In this document: one piece after another, positions 34,724 to 43,340 of the stretch
Numbering within the stretch: position 1 is the first letter of the stretch
How the letters are laid out: each line of letters opens with the position of its first letter
DNA from: Paracoccus sp. MBLB3053
GTDB lineage: Bacteria > Pseudomonadota > Alphaproteobacteria > Rhodobacterales > Rhodobacteraceae
DNA: 64,000 nucleotides
NCBI RefSeq assembly: GCF_031822435.1
Contig: NZ_JAVQLW010000004.1
Span: 248,001-312,000 of the forward strand
Direction: 5' to 3'
Position numbers and translations under genes: made by a program
Notes under the pieces: model-generated
Databases searched by the model: none
Seen by the model: the letters and a program-made list of their open reading frames with translations, nothing else
Told to the model about the DNA's origin: nothing

Positions 34724-35680
34724 CTATTCCGGCACTTCGGGCCCGATCCAGGTCACGCCGCGCCAGTGGCCCTTCCGAACCTCGTCTCGGATCAGGGCAA
34801 GCAATTCATCATGCACGGCCTGAACGGGCGGGGATATGGTCTCGGGGCGCGGCGCGTAAAGGAAATTGATGCGCGTCATGGAAACCTTGTCGAAGGGCAG
34901 GCAACGCCATTGCGATGACAGCGCCGGCCCATGCACGTTCACCGCGGCCATCGGCTTCACCGTCGCCCCCATGCCGCGCAGCAGGCTTTGCATCAGAATG
35001 CTGAGCGAATCGATTTCGGCCATCGGGGCACAGGTCAGGTTCAGGCGTTCGAATTCCAGATCGACCCGGCGACGCAAGCCATGCTGCGGGCTGGGCAGGA
35101 TCAGCGGCACTTCCAGCAGGTCGCGGATCGTGACCGCGCTCTGGCTGGCCGGGAACAGGTTGCGCTCGACCGGATAGACCAGGAAAAGCTCCTCGCGCAG
35201 GAATTCGGTCGCGTCCCAGTTCGGCACGGCCGAAGGGGTGAAGAGCACGGTCAGGTCCAGGTCCCCGGCCATGGCCAGCGCCCGCAAGTTGCCGCTGAGC
35301 CCCTCGACGAGGTTCAGGACGATGCCCGGAAAGCGCCGGTTCAGCCTTTCGACCAGTTGCACTCCGATCTGCGCGCTGGTCGTGGGCGGCAGACCCAGCG
35401 TGACCCGGCCCGAGATCTGTGTCTCGGCCTCGCGGGTCAGCAGCAGGGCCTGTTCGATCTGACGCAGGATGAACTTCGCGTGGCGGTGCAGGGTCAGCCC
35501 CTTGGGCGTGGGCGTGACACCCCGGCTCGAGCGCAGGAATAGGGGCGCGCCAACCTCGTATTCGAGCCGCGAGATCTGCTGGCTCAGGGCGGGTTGGGCG
35601 ATGTTGAGCTGGCGCGAAGCCTGCGAGAAACCACCACAATCCACGATCGCCACGAAATATTTCAGCTGCTTGACGTCCAT
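34724..35680 (-). CDS. LysR-family regulator (CbnR/NAC-like subgroup)
   Basis: 318 aa. The N-terminal winged helix is MDVKQLKYFVAIVDCGGFSQ, ASRQLNIAQPALSQQISRLE and PLFLRSSRGVTPTPKG (residues 1-60). The effector domain of two alpha/beta lobes runs from about 90 to 300. It lies downstream of the ABC importer genes on the same strand and convergent with the aldehyde dehydrogenase, so it may control the importer, the catabolic operon or both. No own promoter is clear in the 80 bp upstream. Confidence 0.9.
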   Translation of the reverse strand: MDVKQLKYFVAIVDCGGFSQASRQLNIAQPALSQQISRLEYEVGAPLFLRSSRGVTPTPKGLTLHRHAKFILRQIEQALLLTREAETQISGRVTLGLPPTTSAQIGVQLVERLNRRFPGIVLNLVEGLSGNLRALAMAGDLDLTVLFTPSAVPNWDATEFLREELFLVYPVERNLFPASQSAVTIRDLLEVPLILPSPQHGLRRRVDLEFERLNLTCAPMAEIDSLSILMQSLLRGMGATVKPMAAVNVHGPALSSQWRCLPFDKVSMTRINFLYAPRPETISPPVQAVHDELLALIRDEVRKGHWRGVTWIGPEVPE

Positions 35681-35760
35681 CCCTGTCCCCTGCCCCCTCT
35701 CCGTTTTCGGCTAGGAGAGGCCAGCGGGCAAGTCTTTATTCCGGCGAGGGAAAGTTACGC

Positions 35761-38286
35761 TCACAGCCAGAGCACTTTCTTGCGATAGGGCATGTCGCAC
35801 AGCAGCGCCTGGGCCGGGCCCTCATGGAAAACCTGGCCGTTCTCCAGCGCAAAGACCCGATCTGCCAAGGCCAGGACAAGGTCGAGATTGTGCTCGACGA
35901 TGACGATCGGCACGTCCTGGCGCAACCGGTCGAAGACGCGGAACAGGTCCTCGACCACCGCAGGGGCGAGCCCCTCGAACGGTTCGTCGAGCAGCAGCAG
36001 GCTGACATTGCCGGAAAGCGCGCGGGCCACGGCCAGCATCTGCTGCTCGCCCCCCGAAAGGTAATCTGCATGGGAATTGATCCGCTCGGCGAGGCGAGGG
36101 AAGAAATCGAAGATCTTCTCTTCGCTCCAGACCGTGCCGGTTTCGCCATCCGTCGCCCGACCGAGCCGGCCAAGGGCAAGATTGTCGCGCACCGTCATCC
36201 CGGCGAAGACCCCGCGGCCCTGGGGCACATAACCCACCCCTGCTCGCGCCATTTCCCATGCGGATATCCCCGTGACATCCTGCCCGCGCAAAGACAGCCG
36301 TCCCTCGGTCGGTTTCACGATCCCGGCGATGGTCTTGAGAAAGGTCGACTTGCCCGCCCCGTTGCGGCCCAGCAGCGCCACGATCTCGCCCTGACGCGCC
36401 TCGATCGAGGCGCCGTTCAGGATATGGCTTTTGCCGTAGAAGGTATGCAGCCCCTCGGCCCGCAGGACGATTTTGCCAGCGGCATCGCGGTTCTGGCTGC
36501 GCCCGGTCACGGCGGGCGTGCCGGTTCCGGTATAGATTTCCTGCACCTTGGCATTGGCGCGGATCTCGGCGGGGCTGCCATTGATGAGCACCTCGCCCTC
36601 GTTCATCACCGTGACCTCCTGGCAGAAGGACAGGACACGGTCGATGTCATGTTCGACGATCAGCACGGGGATATGGCGCGCCATGGCGACGATCAGCCGC
36701 CCGACCCGCTCGCGCTCGGCCGCGGCAAGCCCGGCGAGAGGCTCGTCGAGCAGGATGACGCGGGGTTTCGAGGCCAGCGCGATGCCCAGATCGACCAGCC
36801 GCTGCCCGCCATAGGACAGATCGCCCGCCCGAACATCTTCGATGCCTTCAAGACCCAGGAAGCGGATCAGGGCGGCGGTATCCTGTTCGACCTCGGCCAG
36901 GCTGCGGGCATTGCGCCACAGCCCGTAGCGCGCCGGATGCTTGGCCTGTCCCGAAAGTCGCAGGTTCTCGCCAATGCTGAGCCCGTCGAACAGCGAGGTG
37001 ATCTGGAAGGATCTTGACAACCCGGCATGGCAGATCTGCTGCGGCGCAAGGCCCTGGATCTCACGTCCCATCAGGCGCACCGTGCCGCTCTTGGGCCGGA
37101 AGCGGCCCGAGATCAGGTTGAACAAGGTGGTCTTGCCCGCGCCGTTCGGCCCGATCAGGACATGGATCTCGCCGGGTCTGACCTTGAGCGAGGCCCCCTG
37201 CACCGCCTTGATGCCGCCAAAATTGATCGAGACATCCTTGACCGCAAGGATCTCGCCTATGGAGGGGGTGGGGCGCAGGGTCTCGGGCAGGTCGAGCCCT
37301 TCGTGAATGCGTCGGCGACTCATCGCGGCGCTTTCCTCTGGCAAGGGACGCCATATGCGCCAAAGCTTTCCGCCAAGGCCCACCAGCCCGCCCGGCAGAT
37401 ACATCACGAAGCCCACGAAGATGAGCCCGAACCAGAACATCCAGTCCGGCGTCGCGATCGAGATCATTTCGCGGAACAACAGGAAGAACAGGACACCGAC
37501 GATGGGTCCAAGGATATGGGCATGCATTCCGCCGATCACGACCATGGCCATCAGCTCGCCAGACATCTCGATCGAACTGCTCTCGGCCGTGACGATGTAA
37601 TGCAGAAAACCCGACAGCGCCCCGCCGAGCCCCGTCACCGCTGCCGAGACGACATAGGCAATCAGCTTGTAGCGTTGGACGTTGTACCCCTGGAACTCGG
37701 CCCGCAGGGTATTTTCGCGGATGGCCTGCAGCACCGTGCCGAAGGGCGAATGCACCAGGCGCAGCATGACGTAAAGCACGCCAAAACCGCTCAGCGCGAC
37801 CACGGCGTAATAGACCGCGTTATCGGCAAGGTCCAGCGGCCCTATCCCGCCGCGGCTAAAGCCGCCCAACCCGTCCTCGCCCCCGGTCAGGGCGGTCCAG
37901 CGAAAGGCCACGGTGAAGGTCAGTGCCGTGAAGGCCAATGTCAGAAGCGAGAAATAGACCCCCCGGCGCCGCAGGATCAGCGCCCCAACCACCAGCGAGA
38001 GCAAGGCCGTGACAAGGATCGAGCCGAGCAGCGGCAGGATGAAGTGGCCGGGCAGGAAAGTCTTCTGGATCAGCGCCGCGGCATAGGCCCCGATCCCGAA
38101 CCAGGCGGCATGGCCGAAGCTCACAAGGCCGGTATAGCCCATCAGCAGGTTCAGCCCCAGCACCGCGATGCCAAGCGCGACGACCATTGTCGCGGCCGTC
38201 ATCGTCAGCCCGATCAGCGGCAGGACGAAGGGCAAGAGCACCAGCCCGATACCGGCGATCAGCAGGGTCTTCCAATTCGATGACAT
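35761..38286 (-). CDS. Branched-chain-type ABC importer: permease and two ATPases fused (LivM-LivG-LivF)
   Basis: 841 aa, three usually separate proteins in one chain. Residues 1 to about 320 are a LivM-type permease (LGLNLLMGYTGLVSFGHAAW). About 345-585 is a LivG-type ATPase with Walker A GPNGAGKTT, signature LSYGGQR and LLDEPLAGL. About 610-841 is a LivF-type ATPase with GRNGAGKST, signature LSGGEQQ and LLDEPFEGL. A linker rich in charged residues joins the ATPases. The reading frame is continuous with no sign of frameshift. Start ATG at 38286 with AAGGGTGA upstream, 6 bp after livH. Substrate is set by the binding protein and unknown. Confidence 0.9.
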   Translation of the reverse strand: MSSNWKTLLIAGIGLVLLPFVLPLIGLTMTAATMVVALGIAVLGLNLLMGYTGLVSFGHAAWFGIGAYAAALIQKTFLPGHFILPLLGSILVTALLSLVVGALILRRRGVYFSLLTLAFTALTFTVAFRWTALTGGEDGLGGFSRGGIGPLDLADNAVYYAVVALSGFGVLYVMLRLVHSPFGTVLQAIRENTLRAEFQGYNVQRYKLIAYVVSAAVTGLGGALSGFLHYIVTAESSSIEMSGELMAMVVIGGMHAHILGPIVGVLFFLLFREMISIATPDWMFWFGLIFVGFVMYLPGGLVGLGGKLWRIWRPLPEESAAMSRRRIHEGLDLPETLRPTPSIGEILAVKDVSINFGGIKAVQGASLKVRPGEIHVLIGPNGAGKTTLFNLISGRFRPKSGTVRLMGREIQGLAPQQICHAGLSRSFQITSLFDGLSIGENLRLSGQAKHPARYGLWRNARSLAEVEQDTAALIRFLGLEGIEDVRAGDLSYGGQRLVDLGIALASKPRVILLDEPLAGLAAAERERVGRLIVAMARHIPVLIVEHDIDRVLSFCQEVTVMNEGEVLINGSPAEIRANAKVQEIYTGTGTPAVTGRSQNRDAAGKIVLRAEGLHTFYGKSHILNGASIEARQGEIVALLGRNGAGKSTFLKTIAGIVKPTEGRLSLRGQDVTGISAWEMARAGVGYVPQGRGVFAGMTVRDNLALGRLGRATDGETGTVWSEEKIFDFFPRLAERINSHADYLSGGEQQMLAVARALSGNVSLLLLDEPFEGLAPAVVEDLFRVFDRLRQDVPIVIVEHNLDLVLALADRVFALENGQVFHEGPAQALLCDMPYRKKVLWL

Positions 38287-38292
38287 TCAGGA

Positions 38293-39171
38293 TCACCCTT
38301 CGAATTTCGCCATCCGCTCGCCCAGCAACCCGCGTGGACGCGTAAGCAGGACGACGAACATCAGGATATACATCGAGGCCTCCGAGGCCGCGGGCAGGTA
38401 TTGGACCGTGACCGAGCGCACGACCCCGACCAGGATCGCGGCCAGCACCACCCCCCAGAACGAACCAAGCCCGCCAATCGTCACGACGATGAATGCGATG
38501 GTCAGGATCTCGGCCCCCATGGCGGGATGCACCGTGGTGATCGGGGCGAAAAGCGCGCCGCCCACCGCGGCCAGTCCGACCCCGATCATCACGACCGCCG
38601 TCATGTAGGGCTGCAGCCTGATCCCCAGGGCCGCAACCATGTCGGGATTCTGGATCCCTGCCCGCACCACGCGGCCAAAGGAACTGCGGTTGAGCAGAAG
38701 CCAGATCAGCGTCAGAAGCGCCAGCACCACCCCCAGCATGATCAGCCGATACTTGGAGAAGAGCAGCGGCCCCAGCACGACGCCGCCACGCAGATCCGAG
38801 GGCATGGTCTGGGACAAAGGTGCAGCCCCCCAGATCATGCGGATCGCCTGCTCGGCCACCATGGCAAGGCCGAAGGTGACGAGCAGGCTCAGGATCGGGT
38901 CCTCGCGGTAGAAGCGGCGCAGGATGAAACGCTCGAACAGGATGCCCAGAAGCGCGACCAGAATGGGCGAGGCAATGACCGCCGGCAGAAAGCCAAGATG
39001 CGGGCTCAGCGTCACCGCCAGATAGGCACCCAGCGCGTAAAACCCGCCATGCGCGAGGTTCACGATGCCGCCGACCGAGAAGATCAGCGAAAGGCCAAGC
39101 GCGATCAACAGATAGTAGCCGGCGAGAACCAGCCCGTTCACCACCTGCTCGAACAGAAAGAAGATCTCCAT
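38293..39171 (-). CDS. Branched-chain-type ABC importer permease (LivH)
   Basis: 292 aa, eight or so hydrophobic segments. ALGLSLIFSVGGIVNLAHGG near residue 22 and the EAA-type loop region IVVTIGGLGSFWGVVLAAIL are typical of LivH permeases. It pairs with the permease half of the downstream fusion protein to form the heterodimeric channel. It is placed between the binding-protein gene and the fusion gene, all on the minus strand. Confidence 0.92.
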   Translation of the reverse strand: MEIFFLFEQVVNGLVLAGYYLLIALGLSLIFSVGGIVNLAHGGFYALGAYLAVTLSPHLGFLPAVIASPILVALLGILFERFILRRFYREDPILSLLVTFGLAMVAEQAIRMIWGAAPLSQTMPSDLRGGVVLGPLLFSKYRLIMLGVVLALLTLIWLLLNRSSFGRVVRAGIQNPDMVAALGIRLQPYMTAVVMIGVGLAAVGGALFAPITTVHPAMGAEILTIAFIVVTIGGLGSFWGVVLAAILVGVVRSVTVQYLPAASEASMYILMFVVLLTRPRGLLGERMAKFEG

Positions 39172-39191
39172 ACTTGCCCCTGCGGTTTCGG

Positions 39192-39215
39192 CCCGCCCCG
39201 CTTGTGCGAGGCGGG
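39192..39215 (-). promoter_or_regulatory. Intercistronic stem-loop after the binding-protein gene
   Basis: On the minus-strand transcript CCCGCCTCGC and GCGGGGCGGG pair over 10 bp (one G-U) with loop ACAA, starting 17 bp after the binding-protein stop and ending 21 bp before livH. No U-tract follows. Such hairpins stabilise the upstream mRNA or attenuate, giving more binding protein than membrane subunits. Confidence 0.55.
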
Positions 39216-39231
39216 AAAGGTCATGGCTGGC

Positions 39232-40491
39232 TCAAAGCTTGCAAGCGCCCGAATCCGCGGGATAGATCGTTGTCAGATCCTCCCCGTCGGGAGGAACGGC
39301 CGCACCCAGTTGCAGCATGTCATAGACCGAATTGTAGCTGCCCTCGTCCTTGACCGAGAAGGAATAGGCCTCCTGCACAAGCTGGTGGTCGAACTTGCGG
39401 AAATAGGCCGGGCGGTGCTTCAGGATGTCGAATTTCGCCTCGCTCTCGAGATAGTCGATCAGCTTTTCATTGTCGGTGCCGCCGACTTCCTTGATCGACT
39501 GCTCGAGGATCTTCGCGGTGATATATTCGATCCAGGCGTGGTTCTCGGGGATCTGGTCGTTGAAGGCAGCCTTGTAGTCGGCCACGAATTTCTTCGTGCC
39601 TTCGGTGTCGATCGTGTCGAACCAGACCGTCGGCCAGACGCCACCGAAACTGCCCATTCCGGCCGCCCAGGCATCGGCGGTGTTCAGGTTGAAGCCGACG
39701 GTCGGATAGGCCAGACCGAATTCGGCATATTGCTTCAGGAAGTTCGTGACCTGGTTGCCGCCCAGGTTCAGGCAGACGATGTCGGGATTCGCCTGCCGGA
39801 TCTTGAGGATATTGGCCGAGAAATCCGTGGCGTCTGTCGGCACCAGCTCCTCGCCCACCAGATCGGCCTTGTTGTCGGCGAAGAAGGCCTTGGCCGCTTT
39901 CAGCAGATCATGGCCAAAGACATAGTCCGAGGTGATGGTGAAGAACTTCTTGCCCTCGACCATGCCGTCCTGCTTGAGCGCCGTGCCGACCGCATTGACC
40001 ATCACCGCGTTCGGAATATCGGTGCAGAACATGTAGCGGCTGCAGCGATCGGCCCTGAGCACGTCAGAGCGCGGCCCGGTCGCAATGAAGAGCTTCTTGT
40101 TGCGGGCCGCGACCTCGGAGATCGCCAGGGCCGAGGCCGAGGAAATCTCGCCCACCAGGACATCGACCTTGTCGCGTTCGATCATGCGTTGCGCCTTGGT
40201 GGCGGCGGTTTCGGGATTGATCGAATCTTCGGCGATCACGGTGATCTGGCGGCCATTGATCCCGCCCGAGGCATTGATCTGATCGACCCCCAGCTTGAAG
40301 CCATTGATCGCATATTGCCCCAATGTGCCCAGAAAGCCGGTCAGGGGCACGAGATGGCCGATGACGATCGGCGCCTCCTGCGCGCGCAAGAGCGATGGCA
40401 GCGCCACCGTGCCCAGCATCGCGGTGCCGACCCCCGCACCGGCCCTGAGAATGTCGCGTCTTGTGCTCAGGTTCTTTCCGCAGTCGCTCAT
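39232..40491 (-). CDS. Branched-chain-type ABC substrate-binding protein with Tat signal
   Basis: 419 aa. The N-terminus has a twin-arginine motif (LSTRRDILRAGAGVG) and a hydrophobic stretch before LLRAQE, so export through Tat is likely. The mature part is a type I periplasmic binding protein of the LivJ/Peripla_BP_6 class (IVIGHLVPLTGFLGTLGQYA, VDVLVGEISSASALAISEVA, DYVFGHDLLKAAKAF). Such proteins bind amino acids, urea, amides or aromatic acids. Use of Tat is common for this class. It is followed by a strong stem-loop and then the permease genes. Confidence 0.9.
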   Translation of the reverse strand: MSDCGKNLSTRRDILRAGAGVGTAMLGTVALPSLLRAQEAPIVIGHLVPLTGFLGTLGQYAINGFKLGVDQINASGGINGRQITVIAEDSINPETAATKAQRMIERDKVDVLVGEISSASALAISEVAARNKKLFIATGPRSDVLRADRCSRYMFCTDIPNAVMVNAVGTALKQDGMVEGKKFFTITSDYVFGHDLLKAAKAFFADNKADLVGEELVPTDATDFSANILKIRQANPDIVCLNLGGNQVTNFLKQYAEFGLAYPTVGFNLNTADAWAAGMGSFGGVWPTVWFDTIDTEGTKKFVADYKAAFNDQIPENHAWIEYITAKILEQSIKEVGGTDNEKLIDYLESEAKFDILKHRPAYFRKFDHQLVQEAYSFSVKDEGSYNSVYDMLQLGAAVPPDGEDLTTIYPADSGACKL

Positions 40492-40596
40492 GATCGCTTC
40501 CTCCCCGAAGCTGCCCTGTGGCCAGGGCGGTTGTTGCCGGCGCTTTGCCGCGCCTCCTCCGGCGGGCAGGGCCAGACCCTTGGTAAGCGGCGGCGC

Positions 40597-41202
40597 TCAG
40601 GCCGCCCGGTAGCTTGTCTCGCGCATGATCGGCTGGGCTGAAAAACGGTCGAGCCAGGCGGCAAGTCCCGCACGCCTCGCGCGCCAATCATGTCCGGGAT
40701 GGCGAAAATCCAGGTATTCCAGCGCAGCCGCCATGCCGATCGCACCGATATGGGGGGCACCCAATTGGCGCTCGCGGCTTTCGGCATGATCGAGCGCCGC
40801 GTCTATTCTTGCGAATTGCGCCGCGATCCAGTCCGTCCAGCGCAAGTGCTGGGGGCGCTGGACCAATTCGTAGCGCAGCAGCACAGCGGCCTCCATCACG
40901 CCATCGGCAAGGGCCTCAAGCGTCAGGATGTCCCAGACATCCGCAGTTTCCGCGACATAGAGGCTCGGCCCCTCGCCGCGTCGGTCGAGATAGCGGCAGA
41001 TCACCCGGCTGTCGTAAAGCGCGCCTTCCGGCGTCAGCATCACCGGGATCTTGGCCAGGGGGTTGCGCGCGCCCAGATCGTCATTGCGTGCGGCCGGATC
41101 GACCGGCACTTGTTCCAGCCGCAATTTCACCCCGCGTTCCAGCGCCGCCATGCGCACCTTGCGCGCAAAGGGCGAGGCCGGGGTTTGCAGCAGCACCAGC
41201 AT
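40597..41202 (-). CDS. Glutathione S-transferase family protein
   Basis: 201 aa. The start at 41202 lies immediately after the SDR stop (one base between); the longer frame to 41406 runs through the SDR gene. The N-terminal thioredoxin-like domain (about 1-75) has TPASPFARKVRMAALERGV with a Ser in the active-site position, the cis-Pro in AKIPVM and DSRVICRYLD for glutathione binding. A helical C-terminal domain follows. The substrate is unknown; the gene is probably cotranscribed with the SDR gene. Confidence 0.9.
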   Translation of the reverse strand: MLVLLQTPASPFARKVRMAALERGVKLRLEQVPVDPAARNDDLGARNPLAKIPVMLTPEGALYDSRVICRYLDRRGEGPSLYVAETADVWDILTLEALADGVMEAAVLLRYELVQRPQHLRWTDWIAAQFARIDAALDHAESRERQLGAPHIGAIGMAAALEYLDFRHPGHDWRARRAGLAAWLDRFSAQPIMRETSYRAA

Positions 41203-41203
41203 G

Positions 41204-41893
41204 TCAGACCAGCCCGCCATTCGGCTGGACGATCTGCCCGGAGATCCAGCTGGCCTTGTCAGACGCCAGAAAGGCGATCGTTGCCGCGACCTCTTCGGGG
41301 CGGCCGACGCGGTTGAAGGGCGACATCGCGGCCGAGCGCGCCACCGCCGCCTCGTCCTTTCCGGCGCGGAACAGGTCGGTGTCGATCGGGCCGGGCGCAA
41401 CGCCATTCACCCGCACGCCCCGCGGCGCCAATTCGCGCGCGGCCGAACGCAACAGCGACTCGACCGCCGCCTTCGAGGCGGAATAGGGCCCGAGCCCCGG
41501 CGCGGCATGTCGCACCAGCGAGGTGGTCAGGGCGATGATAGAGCCGTCATCCGCGACATGCCTTGCCGCTGCCTGCAGGACGTTGAAGGCGCCGATGATG
41601 TTCGTCTCGACCAGATCGCGCATCCGTTCGGGGGGAAAGCTGGCCAAGGGGCCTGGCGGTACATTGATGCCCGCGCTGGCCACGACGCAGGAAATGGGGC
41701 CGAGCGTCGCCTGCGCCTCCTGAAAGGCCAGTTCGACCGAAGCCGCATCGCGCAGATCCGCGCGAATGCCGCCGGATTCGGCGCTGCTGGCATAGGTGAA
41801 AGCCACGTTCCAGCCATCAGCCCTGAGCGCGTCGACACTTGCCGCGCCAATGCCGCGCGACCCTCCGAAAACCAGCGCTGTCTTTTCTGTCAT
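41204..41893 (-). CDS. Short-chain dehydrogenase/reductase
   Basis: 229 aa from the ATG at 41893 with GGGGAGG upstream; the frame is open further but holds no plausible start. Cofactor motif VFGGSRGIGAAS near residue 9 (TGxxxGxG variant with Gly-Gly). VASAGIN stands for the NAG motif. Catalytic Ser is in ALTTSLVRH and Tyr/Lys in YSASKAAVESL. RADLRDAASVEL suggests NADP-type discrimination is not strong. Typical single-domain oxidoreductase of FabG-like size. The gene is divergent from the orphan binding-protein gene across 261 bp. Confidence 0.9.
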   Translation of the reverse strand: MTEKTALVFGGSRGIGAASVDALRADGWNVAFTYASSAESGGIRADLRDAASVELAFQEAQATLGPISCVVASAGINVPPGPLASFPPERMRDLVETNIIGAFNVLQAAARHVADDGSIIALTTSLVRHAAPGLGPYSASKAAVESLLRSAARELAPRGVRVNGVAPGPIDTDLFRAGKDEAAVARSAAMSPFNRVGRPEEVAATIAFLASDKASWISGQIVQPNGGLV

Positions 41894-42154
41894 CGGCTGC
41901 CTCCCCTGCCCGGCCCCGCCGTCATTCCCGCGACGAGTCACCAGGGCCCTGATAAGCCTTGAGCCTAGCCAGCAGATGCGGCAGCACGCCAATAGGGTTT
42001 CACGCCCCCGCCATAACGAGAACGTATAGCGGGCGATTTCCGCGGTATCTTCGCCGGGGCAATCGTTTTTCCCGATGCGCCCATGCCGAAAGCGAATTGG
42101 CCCGTCCGCCCGGCCCGTTGCTAGGCTTGCCCCCTGCATCCGGAGGAGAATCCC

Positions 42155-43126
42155 ATGAAAAACGTCATCATCTCGGCGCTGGCGCTTGGAGTCCTTGGCG
42201 CGGCGGCCTCGGCCCAGGATCAGGCCCAGGATCAGCCGCTGACGATCGCCGTCTTCACCAAGAACAACACCAATCCCGCTTACGAGGCCGCCCGGCTTGC
42301 CGCCGATCAGGTTGCGCAGGAAGCCGGAGCGACCACCGTCCATTATGTTCCCGAAAAGCCCGACGACATCGACCAGCAGCGTGCGTTGATCGACAAGATG
42401 CTGGCCGGGGATCATCCCGACCTCGTGCTGTTCGTTCCGGTCCATGACACCAAGATGGAGCCGGATCTGCACCGGATCACCTCGGCCGGGCTGCCGGTCG
42501 TGACCTTCGTCAACCGCATCAAGGGCGACGTCATCGCCCATGTCGGATCTGACGATGTTGCGGTGGGCAAGGCGGCGGCGGACAGGCTGTTTGCGGAAAT
42601 CGGCGACAAGGGCAAGATCCTTGCCGTGGCGGGCACCCCTGCCGCCGTCACCTCGCGCCAGCGCGTCGAGGGGCTGGAAGCGGCCCTAGCCGAGCATCCC
42701 GAGATCGAATTGCTCGAGACGCTGGCCGGAATGTATCAAAGAGAGCCCGCGCATGATGAAACGCTTGCCGCGCTTGCAAGGCACCCCGAGGTCGACGCGA
42801 TCTGGACGGCCAATGATGTCATGGCCTATGGCGTCATCCAGGCATTGAAGGAAAGCGGCCGCAGCGCCGAGGTTTCCGGGACGAACGGCCTCGACGAAGC
42901 GATCGCGATGATAAAGGCAGGCGAGATGGTCGCCTCGGTCGATTTCAGTTCTTTCAAGATGGCCTGCATCGCCGCGCGCGCCGGCCTTCTTGCACTGGAC
43001 GAAAAGCCCGTGCCCGCGGATATCAAGATCCCCGTTTCCGTGATCACCGCCGAAAACGCTGCCGAGTTCGACATTCCGCTGGCCCAACGCAAATGCCCGA
43101 GCTGGCAGGAGATCGTCGGGGATTGA
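42155..43126 (+). CDS. Orphan sugar-type ABC substrate-binding protein (RbsB-like)
   Basis: 323 aa. Signal peptide MKNVIISALALGVLGAAASA is cleaved before QDQ. The mature protein is a type I periplasmic binding protein of the ribose/xylose class (TIAVFTKNNTNPAYEAARLA, DLVLFVPVHDTKMEPDL, WTANDVMAYGVIQALKE). GGAGGAGAA-like sequence precedes the ATG. No permease or ATPase gene adjoins it, and a strong terminator follows directly, so it is a one-gene unit. It may serve a distant transporter or act as a chemoreceptor or sensor ligand-binder. Confidence 0.9.
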   Translation: MKNVIISALALGVLGAAASAQDQAQDQPLTIAVFTKNNTNPAYEAARLAADQVAQEAGATTVHYVPEKPDDIDQQRALIDKMLAGDHPDLVLFVPVHDTKMEPDLHRITSAGLPVVTFVNRIKGDVIAHVGSDDVAVGKAAADRLFAEIGDKGKILAVAGTPAAVTSRQRVEGLEAALAEHPEIELLETLAGMYQREPAHDETLAALARHPEVDAIWTANDVMAYGVIQALKESGRSAEVSGTNGLDEAIAMIKAGEMVASVDFSSFKMACIAARAGLLALDEKPVPADIKIPVSVITAENAAEFDIPLAQRKCPSWQEIVGD

Positions 43127-43139
43127 CGCCTGGAGACGG

Positions 43140-43169
43140 CCCTTTCGTGGCAGGACACGAAAGGGTTTT
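43140..43169 (+). terminator. Rho-independent terminator of the orphan binding-protein gene
   Basis: Perfect 10-bp stem CCCTTTCGTG / CACGAAAGGG with loop GCAGGA followed by TTTTCCCC, 13 bp after the stop codon. It separates the binding-protein gene from the TetR-TRAP operon. Confidence 0.9.
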
Positions 43170-43270
43170 CCCCATTCCCCGGAAAGCGAGCCGCATTGTC
43201 CCCCAAGGCCATGACAAGCCGGAAACGGGCGGCTGCCGAACTTGTCGGCATCCGGCGCCGTGCGAGTTTT

Positions 43271-43303
43271 TGGACAGCTGTATTAAAATCTGGACAGGTG
43301 TTT
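43271..43303. promoter_or_regulatory. Direct repeats upstream of the TetR gene
   Basis: TGGACAGCTGTAT and TGGACAGGTGTTT (11 of 13 identical) are spaced exactly 20 bp apart, about two helical turns, ending 37 bp before the TetR start. The first contains the palindrome ACAGCTGT. Tandem sites on one face of the helix suit cooperative binding by a TetR dimer pair. Assignment is by position only. Confidence 0.45.
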
Positions 43304-43340
43304 ATCGTCGTTGTACCTTCTCCCGAGGGGGAGAGACACG

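Noticed and set aside
41894..42541. Long N-terminal extension of the SDR reading
   Set aside because: The SDR cofactor motif starts right after the ATG at 41893, which has a strong ribosome-binding site; the extension is antisense to the binding-protein gene.
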